A stretch of DNA of 64,000 nt from Cryphonectria parasitica EP155 (GCF_011745365.1 NW_024468910.1:1330068-1394067), one strand, 5' to 3'; positions 47,239-59,722 are shown, counted from the first letter of the stretch. Made by a program: numbers and translations. The notes: generated from the sequence alone by a model not told the origin.

Positions 47239-47683
47239 GTGCTGGTTTTCCTCTTCCAATATTCAGCTACCTTTTCCTGAGCGTTCTCAACGTTTTTCCG
47301 TAATTCCTACGAATTCTCGCTTGCTAGGTAATCTTTTCATTTAATGAAGTATTCCTTCGTATTATCTATGCTTCTATGCTTGAGGATCTTCTCTACCTCA
47401 TACTCTAGCTCGTTATTCTTCACTTCTGCTATATTATTCATTAGTATTTCCTGCACTACTAGTTCCAGCAATGAAACATGAAAAACCGAATATATCCTCA
47501 TCTTATAAAATAATGCTAACTCGTAATTAACTGAGAAGATCTGTTGCAAGATTTTGAATAATCCCAACTTCTTGTAATCAAGTTTGTTGCTAGATCTGAT
47601 TATTTTGATATTTTTTTGAAATAGATAGATCTTATTTCCCTTCTGTAGGATTAGTTTCTTAATCCTTTTGGAGTTTGCATATT
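47235..47683 (-). pseudogene. E7 pol C-terminus: chromodomain and integrase end
   Basis: Minus strand: chromodomain (47240-47420), linker and C-terminal integrase, with a mostly open frame (47337-47696). It is cut by E8 at ATATT and resumes at 55146. Confidence 0.82.
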
Positions 47684-48136
47684 TGTTATGACCCATCCAA
47701 CATGCAGGTCACAGAACAGGTCACGGGTAACAGGGACCAGGCGTCAAGGACTCAACATCCTGACAAAGCATTGATTACATAACCCAGAGTTAGGGTTATG
47801 GGCACGGCCAATCAGGAAGGATAGCTTCGGATATGTGCTATCCAGAGCTAGCAGGATAACTTGGATATGTTGCTATCCAACATATCCATACTAAAGAGCT
47901 GGATATATAAGAACACGTTCATTACCATTAGATAGATTCAGTATATAGCTCTTCAGTTGTCAATCTAAGTATTCAGTTTCATACACTGAGTAGCCCCAAA
48001 GGCAGTGAACACTTGCATTGCTTATTAGGACTTGTACAGTTCTGTATTCAAGGATTTGATACTTTGATACTGCTCTTGTTAGCATAAACCCCTTCGTATA
48101 CTTAGGAATCTTCGGATTGCTGCAGTGCTCATTACA
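47684..48136 (+). repeat. E8 5' LTR (GGATATGTTG cassette type)
   Basis: Contains a perfect palindrome GGATATGTTG-CTATC-CAACATATCC (47863-47887) plus related GGATAGC/GCTATCC arms, between the conserved left part and the TATA box. Confidence 0.95.
47894..47953 (+). promoter_or_regulatory. LTR core promoter: TATA box within an inverted repeat
   Basis: GATATATAA at about 47902-47910 is a TATA-like box. It lies between AAGAGCT (47894-47900) and AGCTCTT (47947-47953). The arrangement is kept in every family-1 LTR, even where the cassette upstream differs, so this block is under shared constraint. It likely sets the transcript start. Confidence 0.6.
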
Positions 48137-48195
48137 TTTTGATAACTCTTGTTCAAGAACAGTTCAGTGTTATCCCTTGAGCAATACGGAATACG

Positions 48196-50356
48196 ATGGC
48201 TTCTCCAGGAATCCCTTTGTTCTCGCACGCTTCTACTCAGAAAGAACTGGTTAATCAAGTGTATTAGCTCATCCAGCGTATCCAGGATCTGCGCAAACAA
48301 CAGCAGGCCCAGAGCGCCACCATCGCCAACCAGCAGGCCCAGCTAGCTCAACAGGCTCAGCAGGCCCAGCTAGCTTAACAGGCTCAGCAGGCCCAGCTAG
48401 CCCAATAGGCTCAGCAGGCGCAGTCCATCTCCGCAGCCACCAGTAGTGCTGGAAAAGCATACAAGATGGACAAGCTCGCTATATACAACAGCAATCAGAA
48501 GACGCTACATGGATTCCTTACCTACTGCAGGGCGTACTTTTTGCATCATGCAATCCAGTTCACCATGAAATCTGAGAAGATCATCCTTGCGGGAATTCGC
48601 CTCGAAAAGGATGCTCTCATTTGGTATAAGCCTTCTCTATACAACTACTTAGAGCATTAGAATAACCTCGGTACATGTATTCAGGGTATCAAGAACATAT
48701 TCGATTCCTTTGAGAGCTTCAAGAAAGCTCTCAAAGAAATCTTTGGTAATCTCAACGAAGAATGCACTACAGCTTAGCAGCTCATGGATCTCAAGCAGAT
48801 CAAATCAGCTTCTGCCTATATAGTCAGATTCAAACAGCTCTTAGCAAGACTTCTGTAAGAAAATAAGAATCTCATGGAGCACTATTACAAGGGACTCAAG
48901 AACGATGTTAAGAATGAGATCTTCAAGCAGAATTAGCCAGAGAACTTTGCAACGTTCTCCAATCAAGCTATCCGCATCAACAACTGTCTGTATGAATGAT
49001 GGGTAGAGAAGTTTAAGAAGGGAGGAAGCTAGACTTGGAGATTTCCAGCTAATACGGGCAAGAAACTCCAAAATAAGAATGGCGGTTGATATGGCAGTAC
49101 AGCTCAGAGCAGCACCACGCACGCTGATCCCATGGAACTCGATGCAGCTAACAGGCAGTATAGCAAGAGAAACAGCATTACTTGCTATAACTGCAACAAA
49201 CAAGAACACATTGCATGCAACTGCCATCAACTCCGGAAGAACAAATGGTAATCAGTTTAGAAAGAATGCTAAATGAATGTTGCTCAATAACAGAAACCCA
49301 ATCAACTGAGCAAAAACACCTCTTTAGAGCAAGTATTGGATTCTGTTGATTACAGAAGTCTCAGCTGAACATTCTGCTATAACAACAACTGCTTAACATA
49401 TCTTTCGAATAAGGAAGATTCAGAATGGTTCCCTCAGAAACCTAGGCGCCACAGGCAGATAGCAACAGCAGAGCGAGGGTATACGCCCAGCACAACTACG
49501 AGCAGCAACAACTCGGACTGCTCCGATATTACTGAACGAAGCATCCAGGCGCTGAAGGAAGAGCTTAACAACAGTGCCCTTCGCTATTCCTCATCATCTG
49601 TACCAGACACTATAACCAGAGAAATGAACAAAGGATGATACTCTCTTGGTTATTGGTATAAGTATCTAAATAATACCGAAAACGCCTCTCAGGCAACGGA
49701 AAAATTAAGCTAGAACGAATAATCTAACGATTTACTGGAATCTCCCGTAAACAATGAACCCAAGAAACCTGCAGAAAGGTTTCTCTTCAGTATTGGATGG
49801 AACAAGGAAACAATATAGATTGAATATCTCGTTTATGAAATAGAACTAGAAAAGCTCTTCACCTGCATCCCCTTACAGAACATTGAGATACAAGAGAATG
49901 AAAACTCTCAAATCAGCTCACTTCATAATCTATACTACAAATTAGCTTGAATCTTCTGCACCTATCATAGCTGCAGAATGCATTTCTCAGACAAAGTGCA
50001 ATACGAATGGTTCTCTGCTAGAGAATCAGAACAAATCCTTCAGGCTATTGAAGAACAGGAACTCCGCTTCAGAGAGATTCTTGATAAACAGCACCACAAC
50101 GCATATATTGAACTACCAAACAATTGCCCCATACAATGTATAAACAAGAAAATAAAATAGTAGCAGTATGAAACAATACTCTGCATAATTCATATCAATA
50201 ATAAAGTTCGCAACTAGCATCAACAGAAGAAAGATCAGGAATAATAATAATACGAGCAAAAGCAAGCCAAGAAGCTCGCTCAAAAAGCAGCGAAGCAAGC
50301 TCAGAAGAACAAGCAGTTCTCGATAAACTCAAAAGAATAAAATCGCCTGTAAAGAG
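48196..50356 (+). pseudogene. E8 gag with CCHC zinc knuckle
   Basis: Start MASPGIPLFSHASTQ at 48196, one frame to about 50356 broken by transition-type stops. The N-terminal part has a Gln/Ala tandem repeat (48331-48423). A capsid-like region follows (48466-48960) with DKLAIYNSNQKTLHGFL. The zinc knuckle is CYNCNKQEHIACNC (49183-49224, C-x2-C-x4-H-x4-C). Then come a Ser-rich segment and a Lys/Ala/Gln-rich tail (50240-50320). Gag would coat the RNA and form particles. Pol overlaps its end in the -1 frame. Confidence 0.85.
48331..48423 (+). repeat. 27-bp tandem repeat in gag (QQAQLAQQA)
   Basis: Three full units and a partial one of CAGCAGGCCCAGCTAGCTCA plus seven bases. Some Gln codons have become TAG or TAA. 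E9 and the other gag copies have fewer units, so copy number varies in the family. Confidence 0.8.
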
Positions 50357-53300
50357 ACTGCAGACGATCAGACCAGAACAGTCTCTATATAAAGCCTCTA
50401 GAACAGATTACGCTTACATCAAGTTCAACATATATATTCAAGAATACAAATACAGCGCACTATTGAATAGTAGCGCTCAGGGAAACTTTATATCCCCACA
50501 CATTATCAATCAGGCATAACTACAATAAAGATGGAAGAGATGCCCATATACTCTCAGCACTGTAAAAGAACAATCTGTTGCATACAACCAAGAAGTAATC
50601 AATAAAAAGACTAATTATCTACCTATCTTGATTCAAAAATGCGCAACCAAAGCTTCTTTTAATATCACGGATATAGTATAGCATGAGCTGATTATGGAGC
50701 TTCCATAGCTCAAGGAGCATAATCCTCAAATCGATTGAACTACTAGCCAGATCTCATGAGAACAAGCTGTACCCAGAGAGATAGTTACAATCAACGATGC
50801 AGGATCGAAGCCAGTGATTAAAGAACACTCAGGAAAAAAGGCTTCATACAACTTCCCACATACCTCCAAGTCAGCAGGGCTAGCAGTTCAAGGAGAAGGA
50901 TCTAGTGATAAGCGAACCCAAACAGTGCTAGAGCGCTAACAGGTTAGCAAAACAACGGAAGCGAAATCCTCAGCAAATCGATCCGCCCCGGAGCGACAAA
51001 GAAAAGCTTCAGAATGTGAATTGTGGAACCATACAGGAAAAACCTCGAAACCAGGCCCTCAAGCGCTCAGTCCAGCCCGAAGCGAACGCTCAAGGCCCTC
51101 GAAAACGCCATCAGAAAAGAAGCACGCTCAACGATACCTACTATTCCTCCAGATAGCAGAAACAGCACAAGAACCAGAACCTACCCTCGCAAACATACCA
51201 CGAGAATATCATAAGTTCAAGAAACTATTCCAGAAAGGATTGGAAACAGAATTACCAGAATACAGCCCATACAATCACAAAATCCCGCTACAAGAAGAGA
51301 AACAACCCAAATTCTTCCCCATCTACAGACTAAACAAGGTACAGCTAGAAACACTTCGGAAGTACCTTGATGAGAACCTTAAGAAAGAATACATACAACC
51401 ATTGCAATCACCAGCAGAATACCCCATCCTATTTGTATCCAAAAAAAACAGCAAGCTCAGGCTATGCATTGATTACAGACAACTCAACAATATCACAATC
51501 AAAAACCGATACCCATTGCCACTCATCAAGGAACTACGAGATAGATTACAAGGAGCACAGTAGTTTACAGTTCTGAATCTAAAAGAAGCTTATAACCTGA
51601 TCAGAATAAAGAAAGAAGAAGAATGGAAAACTGCTTTCAGAACGCGCTATGAACACTACGAATATTTGATCATGCCCTTTAATCTAACAAACGCCCCAGC
51701 TTCATTCCAGAAAATGATCAATCACGTTCTATGCAAGCATCTGGATCAGTTCGTCATTATCTATCTCGACAACATCCTTATTTACTCTCGAACATTGGAA
51801 GAATACAAAAAACATGTGGAAACAGTATTGCAGACGCTCCAGAATGCAAAACTCCTTGTAGAACCAGCGAAGAATCACTTTCACATGCAAAAAGTCAACT
51901 ACCTCGAATTCACAATCAAGCTAGAATGCATCAAGCCACAGAAGAATAAGATAGAAGCTATCAGGAACTGGCCAATTCTCAAAAACATTAGAAATATCAG
52001 GTTTTTCCTCGGATATATTAACTTCTACAGGCAGTTCATTAAGAACTACAGCCGGATCACACATCCCCTTACGAATCTTACCAAAAGAAATCAACCCTTT
52101 GAATAAATCTCTAAGGCACAAGAAGCTTTTAATAAGATCATCAAGCACATCACCTCAGAGCTAGTTCTGTATGAAGCAGATCCCTACAAACTCTTTAAAG
52201 TTGAGACCGATGCATCAGGATATGCACTCGGAGAACAACTTAGCTAGCGAGATAACTAAGAACGTCTAAGGATTATAAGCAACTTTTCGAAAAAACTGAA
52301 CAGCCCGGAAATCAACTACAGAATCCCCAATCAGGAACTCATAGCAATAGTAAAGACCTTCGAGAAGTAGCAATACTATCTTATTAGCATACAATATCCG
52401 ATCATAGTTCACTCGGATTACAAGAATCTGATTACATTCATAACAACCAAGGTTTTGAACAAGCAACAAGTTAGATAGACAGAATTCCTCTTACAGTTCA
52501 ACTTCAAGATTATGCACTGCAAAGGCTCGGAGAACGGATGAGTAGATGCTCTTAGTAGAAGATCAGATCATTGAAATGTAGATTCTTCGGATATATAGAA
52601 CATCTTCGCTCAAGACGAGTCAGGAAATCTCGTCAATGCATATAGAGAACTGAATGCTGCTCTCAGAATAGGATCCTCGGAAAGGAATCCAGAATCAATA
52701 ACTCTGAACGAACAAGATAACTACATCAAGAATATACACAGTACACCAGCACACGAGCACCAGGGAATCAGAGCAACCTATGAATGCATCAAGAGATACT
52801 GGAACCCATCAGGCCTTAGGAAAAGGATTGAAAGCATCCTACAACAATGCAACAGCTGCAAAAAGAATAAGGCAGAAAGATACAAGCCTTATAAACTACT
52901 GCACTCCTTACTAGTACTTACAACTGTTTAGCAATCCATCAATCTAAACTTTATTACCAAGCTACCTCTCTTACAAGAATCCTTAACTAAGATGCAATAT
53001 AATAGCATTCTAGTAATGGTTTGCAAACTAAGCAAGTATGCTTACTTTCTTCCCTATAAGAAAAGCAGTACAGCAGAGGAACTTGCATATGCATTCCTCA
53101 GAACAATCATCGCTAACTACAGCACGCCAGAGGAAATAATCTCCAACAGAGACAGAAAGTTCAACTCAAAATTTTGAACTTCACTTATAAAACAGCTCAG
53201 AACATACCACAGAATGTCTATAGTATTTCACCCACAAATAAATGAACAAACGGAAAGAATAAATCAAGTTATTAAACAGTATCTACAACACTATATCAAT

Positions 53301-53987
53301 CAGGAACAGAACAACTGAATTAACCTGTTACCTCTCGCACAGTTTGCTTATAATAGTACAGATACAAGCATAACGAAGAAATCGCCATTCTTCGTACTCT
53401 ATAAACACAATCCAACAGCTTATCACGAAGCACTACCAGAAGCAGATGCAGAAGCTGCAGACAAAAGGGTTAAGAAGATCAAGAAAGTTCAGAAAGAACT
53501 CCGATCAGAGTTACAATTCGTCCAAGAACGAATAATGCAGTATGCAAACTCCAAAAGGATTGAGAAACCAATCCTACAGAAGGAAGATAAGATCTACCTA
53601 CTTCGGAAAAACATCAAAACAACCAAACCCAGCAACAAACTCAACTACAAGAAGTTAGAACTATTCAAAATCTTACAACAGATCTCCCCAGTCAACTACG
53701 AATTAGCATTACCTTATGGAATGAGAATATACCCGGTTTTCCACATCTCACTACTGGAACTAGCAGCACAGGAAATACCAGCAGACAATACAGCAGAAGT
53801 AGAAAACAATGAACCAGAATATAAGATAGAAAAGATCCTCAAGCACAGAGGCACAGACAACACAAAGGAATACCTCATCAAATGGAAAGATTACCCAGCA
53901 AGTAAAAATTCATGGGAACTACGGGAGAACGTTGAAAATGCTCAGAAAAAGATAGCTGAATATTGGAAAAGGAAGGCTAGCACCTAA
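50280..53987 (+). pseudogene. E8 pol: protease, RT, RNase H, integrase, chromodomain
   Basis: One frame, -1 to gag. Protease site LLNSSAQGNF (50460-50490; DSG reads NSS). [13 protein letters not shown] (near 51450), then the first catalytic Asp changed to Asn (51576) after a Trp-to-TAG stop (51561), and YLDN in place of YLDD (51762-51773). RNase H: ETDASGYALGEQL (near 52203). Integrase: HHCC (52752-52859), core Asp residues changed to Asn (52947, 53145), and TGA for Trp (53175). Chromodomain: EYKIEKILKHRG...EYLIKWKDYPASKNSW (about 53815-53920). The chromodomain is known in chromoviruses to bind methylated H3 and steer integration. The stop TAA (53985-53987) overlaps the aORF stop. Confidence 0.92.
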
Positions 53988-54595
53988 GACAACCGCTCCG
54001 GCCCGGAAAGGAGCCCAGAGCTCACCATCTCATCCAAAAACTCAGACCAATCCACCACTGCATTCCCTACATCCACGGAATTCCAGTCAAAACCCTCAAA
54101 AGAAGGATCTCCAGCAATCACAGCAGATTTCTCTACAACCATAGAACGAACCCCAGCAGCAATGCAAGCTCGCTCCTCCTCAGCCTCCTCACATTCCAAC
54201 TCCTCCACACTGGAAAGGCCTCAACGAATAGCTTTCATCATCCTCTCAAACCACAGACGCTTCTGCTTCTGCAAACATCCTACCTCCGCAGCAGCATCGC
54301 GCAGCCGCTTCTCAGCACTCTCGAGTTAGTTCTCCAAGCGTTAATACTGAACGCCTATCCAACGAATTTCCGCTGCACTCAACCCTTGAACATCGCACCG
54401 AGAGCAATCCAGGCGGACACATTCGGCGCAGCAAGAGGAATTCTCGATGGAAACTTGACAAAACTGAATACCACAACCCTTGCAGAAGGAACAAGAAGGC
54501 ATGGTAATAGCGTTTTGAAGAACCAAGGAAAGAAGAGAATCCTTTTATTTAGTCTTCTCAGCACAAAAGCAGGATTTGTTGATTCTATTCAACAT
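53984..54595 (-). pseudogene. E8 aORF with a few stops
   Basis: Antisense gene of about 203 codons starting near 54595 (MLNRIN). Cysteine cluster CSFCKGCGIQFCQ...CCAEC...C (about 54390-54500), a Leu/Glu/Arg helical middle, and an acidic tail with FEGFDWNSVDVG and VDWSEFLDE. Stops near 54340, 54325 and 54220 are consistent with transitions. No intron is evident. Its stop shares TA with the pol stop. Confidence 0.7.
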
Positions 54596-54674
54596 CTCAA
54601 TTAGGAAAGCAAGATTATGTATATGGAGAACTTGCTAGAATACTTACAAAAGATCGTTGGGAACAACGACTGAT

Positions 54675-54687
54675 AGGAGGGAGATGA
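54675..54687 (+). other. E8 polypurine tract
   Basis: AGGAGGGAGATGA immediately before the 3' LTR, the expected plus-strand primer site. Confidence 0.75.
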
Positions 54688-55140
54688 TGTTATAACTCAT
54701 CCAATATGCAGGTTACAGAACAGATCACGGGTAACAGGGACCAGGCGTTAAGGACTCAACATTCTAACAAAGCATTGATTATATAATCCAGAGTTAGGGT
54801 TATGAGCACAGCCAATCAGGAAGGATAGCTTCGGATATGTGCTATCCAGAGCTAGCAGGATAACTTGAATATGTTGCTATCCAACATATCTATACTAAAG
54901 AGCTGGATATATAAGAACACGTTCATTACTATTAGATAGATTCAGTACATAGCTCTTCAGTTATTAATCTAAGTATTCAGTTTCATACACTGAGTAGCCC
55001 CAAAGGCAGTGAACACTTGCATCGCTTATTAGGATTTGTACAGTTCCGTATTCAAGAACTTAATACTTTGACACCGCTCTTGTTAGCATAAACCCCTTCG
55101 TGTACTTAGGAATCTTCGGATTGCTGCAGTGCTCATTACA
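54688..55140 (+). repeat. E8 3' LTR
   Basis: Partner of 47684-48136, same length and cassette, with more C-to-T/G-to-A changes. Followed by the duplicated target ATATT. Confidence 0.95.
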
Positions 55141-55145
55141 ATATT

Positions 55146-56009
55146 ATATTATTTGTTTCTGAATGAATTATAATTCTAATCAGAATTTCTTCTAAACTTT
55201 CTTAATCTTCTTAACTCTTTTATCTGCAGCTTCTGCATCTGCTTCTAGCAATACTTTGTAATAAGCTGTTGTATTGTATCTGTAGAGTATAAAGAATAAT
55301 AACTTCTTTATTATGCTTATATCTGCATTATTATAAGCAAACTATGCAAAAAGCAATAAATTAATTCAATTATTCTGTTTCTAATTAATATAGTATTGAA
55401 AATACTATTTAATAACTTAGTTTATTCTTTCTATTTATTTATCTATTTGCAGATGAAATGCTATAAACATTCTGTAATATATTCCAAGCTGTTTTATAAG
55501 CAAAATTCAAAACTTTGAATTAAACTTTCTATTTCTATCGGAAATTACTTCTTCTAGCATACTATAATTAGCAATAATTATTCTGAGAAATACATATGCA
55601 AGTTCTTCTGCTATACTGCTTTTCTTATAAGAAAGAAAGTAAGCATACTTGCTTAGTCTGCAAACTATTACTAGAATGCTATTATATTGTACTTTAGTTA
55701 AGAGTTCTCGTAAGAAAGATAGCTTGATAATGAAGTCTAAACTAATGGATTGCTAAACAGTTGTAAGTATTAATAAGAAATGCAGTAGTTTGTAAGGCTT
55801 GTATCTTTCTGCCTTATTCTTTTTGCAGCTATTACATTATTATAGAATGTTCTCAATTCTTTTCCTAAAGCTTAATAAATCTCAGTATCTTCTAATGCAT
55901 TCGTAGATTGCTCTAACTCTCTAATATTCATGCGCTAGCATATTATATATCTTCTTGATATAATTATCTTATTTGTTTGGAATTATCAATTCTGAATCTT
56001 TTTCCGAAG
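55146..56009 (-). pseudogene. E7 integrase, continued
   Basis: Resumes E7 integrase where 47683 stopped, up to the RNase H-integrase linker, then is cut by the E9 LTR. AT-rich with many stops. Confidence 0.82.
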
Positions 56010-56471
56010 TGTTATAACCCATCCAACATGCAGGTTACAAAACAGGTCACGAGCAACAGGGACCAGGTATCATGATGCAACATCAGACAACCAACAAGGA
56101 TTACATAACTCAGAGTTAGGATTACAGGCTGTAACTAATCAGAAGGGAACCGGAGCAGTCGACGATCGGTTCTCGCAGTTCAGGCAATGAACCGCGATAA
56201 TCAACCACCAACTCTTGCAGTCCATACTGAAGAGCTGAATATATAAGAATGCATTCTTCGCCATTAGATAGATTCAGTATATAGCTCTTCAGTTATTAAT
56301 CTAAATATTCAATCTCATATACTAAGTAGCTCCAAAAGCAATAAATACTTGCATTGCTTATTAAGACTTGTATAGTTCCATATTCAAGGACTTAATACTC
56401 CGATACCGCTCTTATTAGCATAAATCCTTTGTATACTTAAAAATCTTCGGATTGCTGCAGTGCTCATTACA
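56010..56471 (+). repeat. E9 5' LTR (GAACCG cassette type)
   Basis: Plus LTR with its own U3 inverted repeat GAACCG...CGGTTC (56147-56172). It interrupts E7; CGAAG (56005-56009) is the presumed left target duplication. Confidence 0.9.
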
Positions 56472-59173
56472 TTTTGACAACTCTTGTTCAAGAACGGTTC
56501 AGTATTATCCTCTTGAGCAATACGGAATATGATAGCTTCTCCAGGAACCTCTTCGTTCTCGCGCGCTCCTACTCAGGAAGAACTGATTAACTAGGTATAC
56601 TAGCTTACTCAGCGTATTCAGGATCTGTGCGAATAATAGCAGGCTCAGAGCGCTACTATCGCTAGCTAATAAGCTTAGCTAGCTTAACAAGCTCAGCAGG
56701 CACAGTTCACCTCTGTAGCTACTAATGGTGCTGAGAAGGTATACAAGATGAACAAGCTTGCTATATACAACAGCAATCAGAAGATGCTGCACGGATTCCT
56801 TACTCACTGCAGAGCATACTTTTTATACTATGCAACTCAGTTTACTATAAAATCTAAGAAAGTAATTCTTGCAGGAATTCGTTTCAAGAAGAATGCTCTT
56901 ATCTAGTATAAGCTTTCTCTATGCAATCACTTGGAGCATCAGAATAACTCTGATGCATATACTCAAAGTATTAAGAATATATTTAATTCCTTTGAAAGCT
57001 TCGAGAAAGCTTTTAAGGAAATTTTTAGTAATTCCAACAAAGAATGTACTACAGCTCAGCAGCTCATAAATCTCAAGCAAATCAAGTTAGCTTCTGCTTA
57101 TATAGTTAGATTTAAGTAACTCTTAGCAAAACTTTCATAAGAAGATAAAAATCTCATGAAATATTACTATAAGGAACTTAAGAATGATATTAAGAATGAA
57201 ATCTTTAAGCAGGATTAGCTGGAGAACTTTGCAATATTCTTAAATCAAGCAATCTGCATTAATAACTATCTGTATAAACAACAGATGGAGAAGTTCAAGA
57301 AAGAAAGCAGCTAGACTTAGAGATTTCCAGCTAATACAAATAAAAAACTCTAATACAAGAATAGCGGTTAACAGAGCAGTATAGCTCAGAGCAGCATTAT
57401 ATACGCTGATCTCATAAAACTTAATGCTACCAACAGGCAATACAGCAAAAAGAGCGATATTACTTGCTATAACTGCAACAAACAGGGATATATAGCATGC
57501 AATTGCTATTAACTCCGAAAGAACAAATAGCAACTAGTTTAGAAAGAATGCTAGATAAATATCGCTCAGCAACAGAAACTCAATCAACTAAGCAAAAACA
57601 TCCCCTTGGAGCAAGTATCGAACTCTATTGATTATAGAAGTCTCAGCTAGATATTCTGCTATAATGATAACTGCTTAATACATCTCTCGAGTAAGGAAGG
57701 TTCAGAATGGTTTCCTCAGAAGCTTAGGCGCTATAAGCAGATAGCAACAGCAGAACGAAGATATACGCTCAGCGCAACCATGAGCAGCAACGACTCGAAC
57801 TGCTCTAGCACTGAACAAAGCATTCAAGCGTTGAAAGAAAAGCTTAGCAACAACACCCTTCATCATTCCTCCTCGCTTACGCCAAACACTATAACCAGAG
57901 ATATGAATAAGAAATGATATCTCCTTAGCTATTAATACAAATATCTAAACAACACCGAAAACGCTTCTCAAGCAACAGAAGGATCAGGCTAGAACGAACA
58001 ATCTAACAATCTATTAGAATCTCCTGTAAACAATGAACTCAAGAAGCTTACAGAAAGGTTTCTCTTTAGCATTAGGTGAAATAAGGAAACAATATAAGTT
58101 GAATATCTCGTTTATAGAGTAGAGCTAGAGAAGCTCTTCATCTGCATCCCCTTGCAGAACATCGAGATATAATAAGACGAGAATCCTCGGATCAGCCTAC
58201 TTCACAATCTACATTACGAGCTGGCATGGATCTCTTATACTTATTATAGCTGCAGAATGCATTTCTCGGAGAAGATGCAGCACGAATAGTTTCCCGTTAG
58301 AGAATCAGGATAAATCCTTCAGGCTGTTGAGGAGCAGGAACTTCGCTTCAGAGAAGTTCTCAATAGATAGCATTATAATGCATACATCGGACTACCAGAT
58401 AACTGCTCTATGCAATGCGTGAACAATAAAACAGAATGGTAGCAGTGCAGAACGATACTCTGTATGATTCACATCAACGATAAAGTTCGCGACTGACATC
58501 AGAAAGACTAGGAACAACGACGATACGGGCAAAAGCAAGCTAAAAAGCTCGCTCAGGAAGCAGCGAAGCAGGCTCAGAAGGAGGACAGACAGTTCTCGAT
58601 AACTTCAAAAGAACAGGATCGCCTGTAAAGGAACTGCAGACGATCAGACCGGAACGATCCCTATGTAAAGCTTTTAAAGCAGACTATACTCACATCAAGT
58701 TCGATATATATATTCAAGAACATAAGTACAGCGCACTATTAGATAGTAATGCTCAGGGAAACTTTATATTTCCATATATTATCAATTAAGCATGACTACA
58801 ATGGAAATAGAAGAAGCACTTCTATACTCTCAGCACTATAAAAGAACAATCTGTTGCATACAATTAAGAAGTAATTGATAAAGAAACTAATCATCTATCT
58901 GTTTTAATCTAAGAATATATAATCAGAGCTTTCTTTAATATCACGGATATAGCATAGTATAAGCTGATTATGGGACTTCCATGGCTCAAAGAGCATAATC
59001 CTTGAATCGATTGAACTACTGGCCAGATCTCATGAGAATAAGCTATATCTAGAGAGATAGTTGCAATCAATGATGCAGGATCGAAGCTAGTTATTGAAGA
59101 ATATTCGAGAAAAGAGACTTCATATAACTTTATATATACTTCCAAGTTAGCAGGGCTGGCAGTTTAAGGAAAA
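56472..59173 (+). pseudogene. E9 gag and protease region, truncated by E10
   Basis: Gag start ATG changed to ATA (near 56530). The knuckle His is changed to Tyr (near 57490). Protease retains Asp in LLDSNAQGNF (near 58735), unlike E8. The gag-to-pol -1 overlap is clear here (about 58570-58640). The sequence stops at the E10 LTR before RT. Confidence 0.83.
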
Positions 59174-59630
59174 TGTAATGAGCACTGCAGCAATCCGAAG
59201 ATTCCAAAGTACACAAGGGGTTTATGCTAACAAGAGCGGTGCCAAGTATAGGCTTTGAATACGGAACACAACTGAGTAACTGTGCAAGTGTTCACTGCCT
59301 TTGGGGCTATCAGAGTAAGAGAGTAATCTGATACTTAGATTAACAACTGAAGAGCTATGTACGAGATCTATCTAATGGGAATGAATGTATTCTTATATAT
59401 CCAGCTCTTTAGTTCTGTTGGTAGTGTTGGTTGTTGGATCTCTTGGATCATCTGGATGATCCGACTGATCCGGATTACTATGGATCAGCTACCGATCCAT
59501 CCTGATCCTGTAATCTTAATCCTTGCTTATGTAAGCCTTAGTTCTTAAGATGTTGAATTCTTTTCTGTCTTTCCGAACAGTTATTCTGAGTATTTTAGCT
59601 GGTGATCTGCATGTTGGATGAGTTATAATA
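59174..59630 (-). repeat. E10 3' LTR (GGATCA cassette type)
   Basis: Same U3 type as the E1 LTR, with GGATCATC-TG-GATGATCC (59445-59462). Left flank GAAAA (59169-59173). Right end mutated to TTATAATA. Confidence 0.9.
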
Positions 59631-59722
59631 TCATCTCTCTTCTATCGATTATTATTTCTAATGATCTTCTATAAGTATTCTAGCAAGTTATTTGTATACA
59701 TGATTATGCTTTTCTAATCGAG

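Larger units (their letters stand above)
47684..55140 (+). mobile_element. E8: complete Ty3/gypsy chromovirus, 7457 bp, best-preserved copy
   Basis: LTRs of 453 bp at 47684-48136 and 54688-55140, target duplication ATATT (47679-47683 and 55141-55145), and every internal part in order. In the stretches I compared the two LTRs differ only by transitions, the 3' LTR being the more mutated. Gag and pol carry scattered RIP-type stops and catalytic Asp-to-Asn changes, so it is inactive, but long frames remain and it is the reference for the family. No TGG-type tRNA primer site follows the 5' LTR (TTTTGATAACTCTTG), so priming may be unusual. Confidence 0.96.

Noticed and set aside
48137..48160. tRNA primer-binding site after the E8 5' LTR
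   Set aside because: The sequence begins TTTTGATAAC with no TGG start, so no standard site can be claimed.
48331..48423. CRISPR-like array
   Set aside because: Units are contiguous with no spacers and translate to Gln/Ala repeats in gag.
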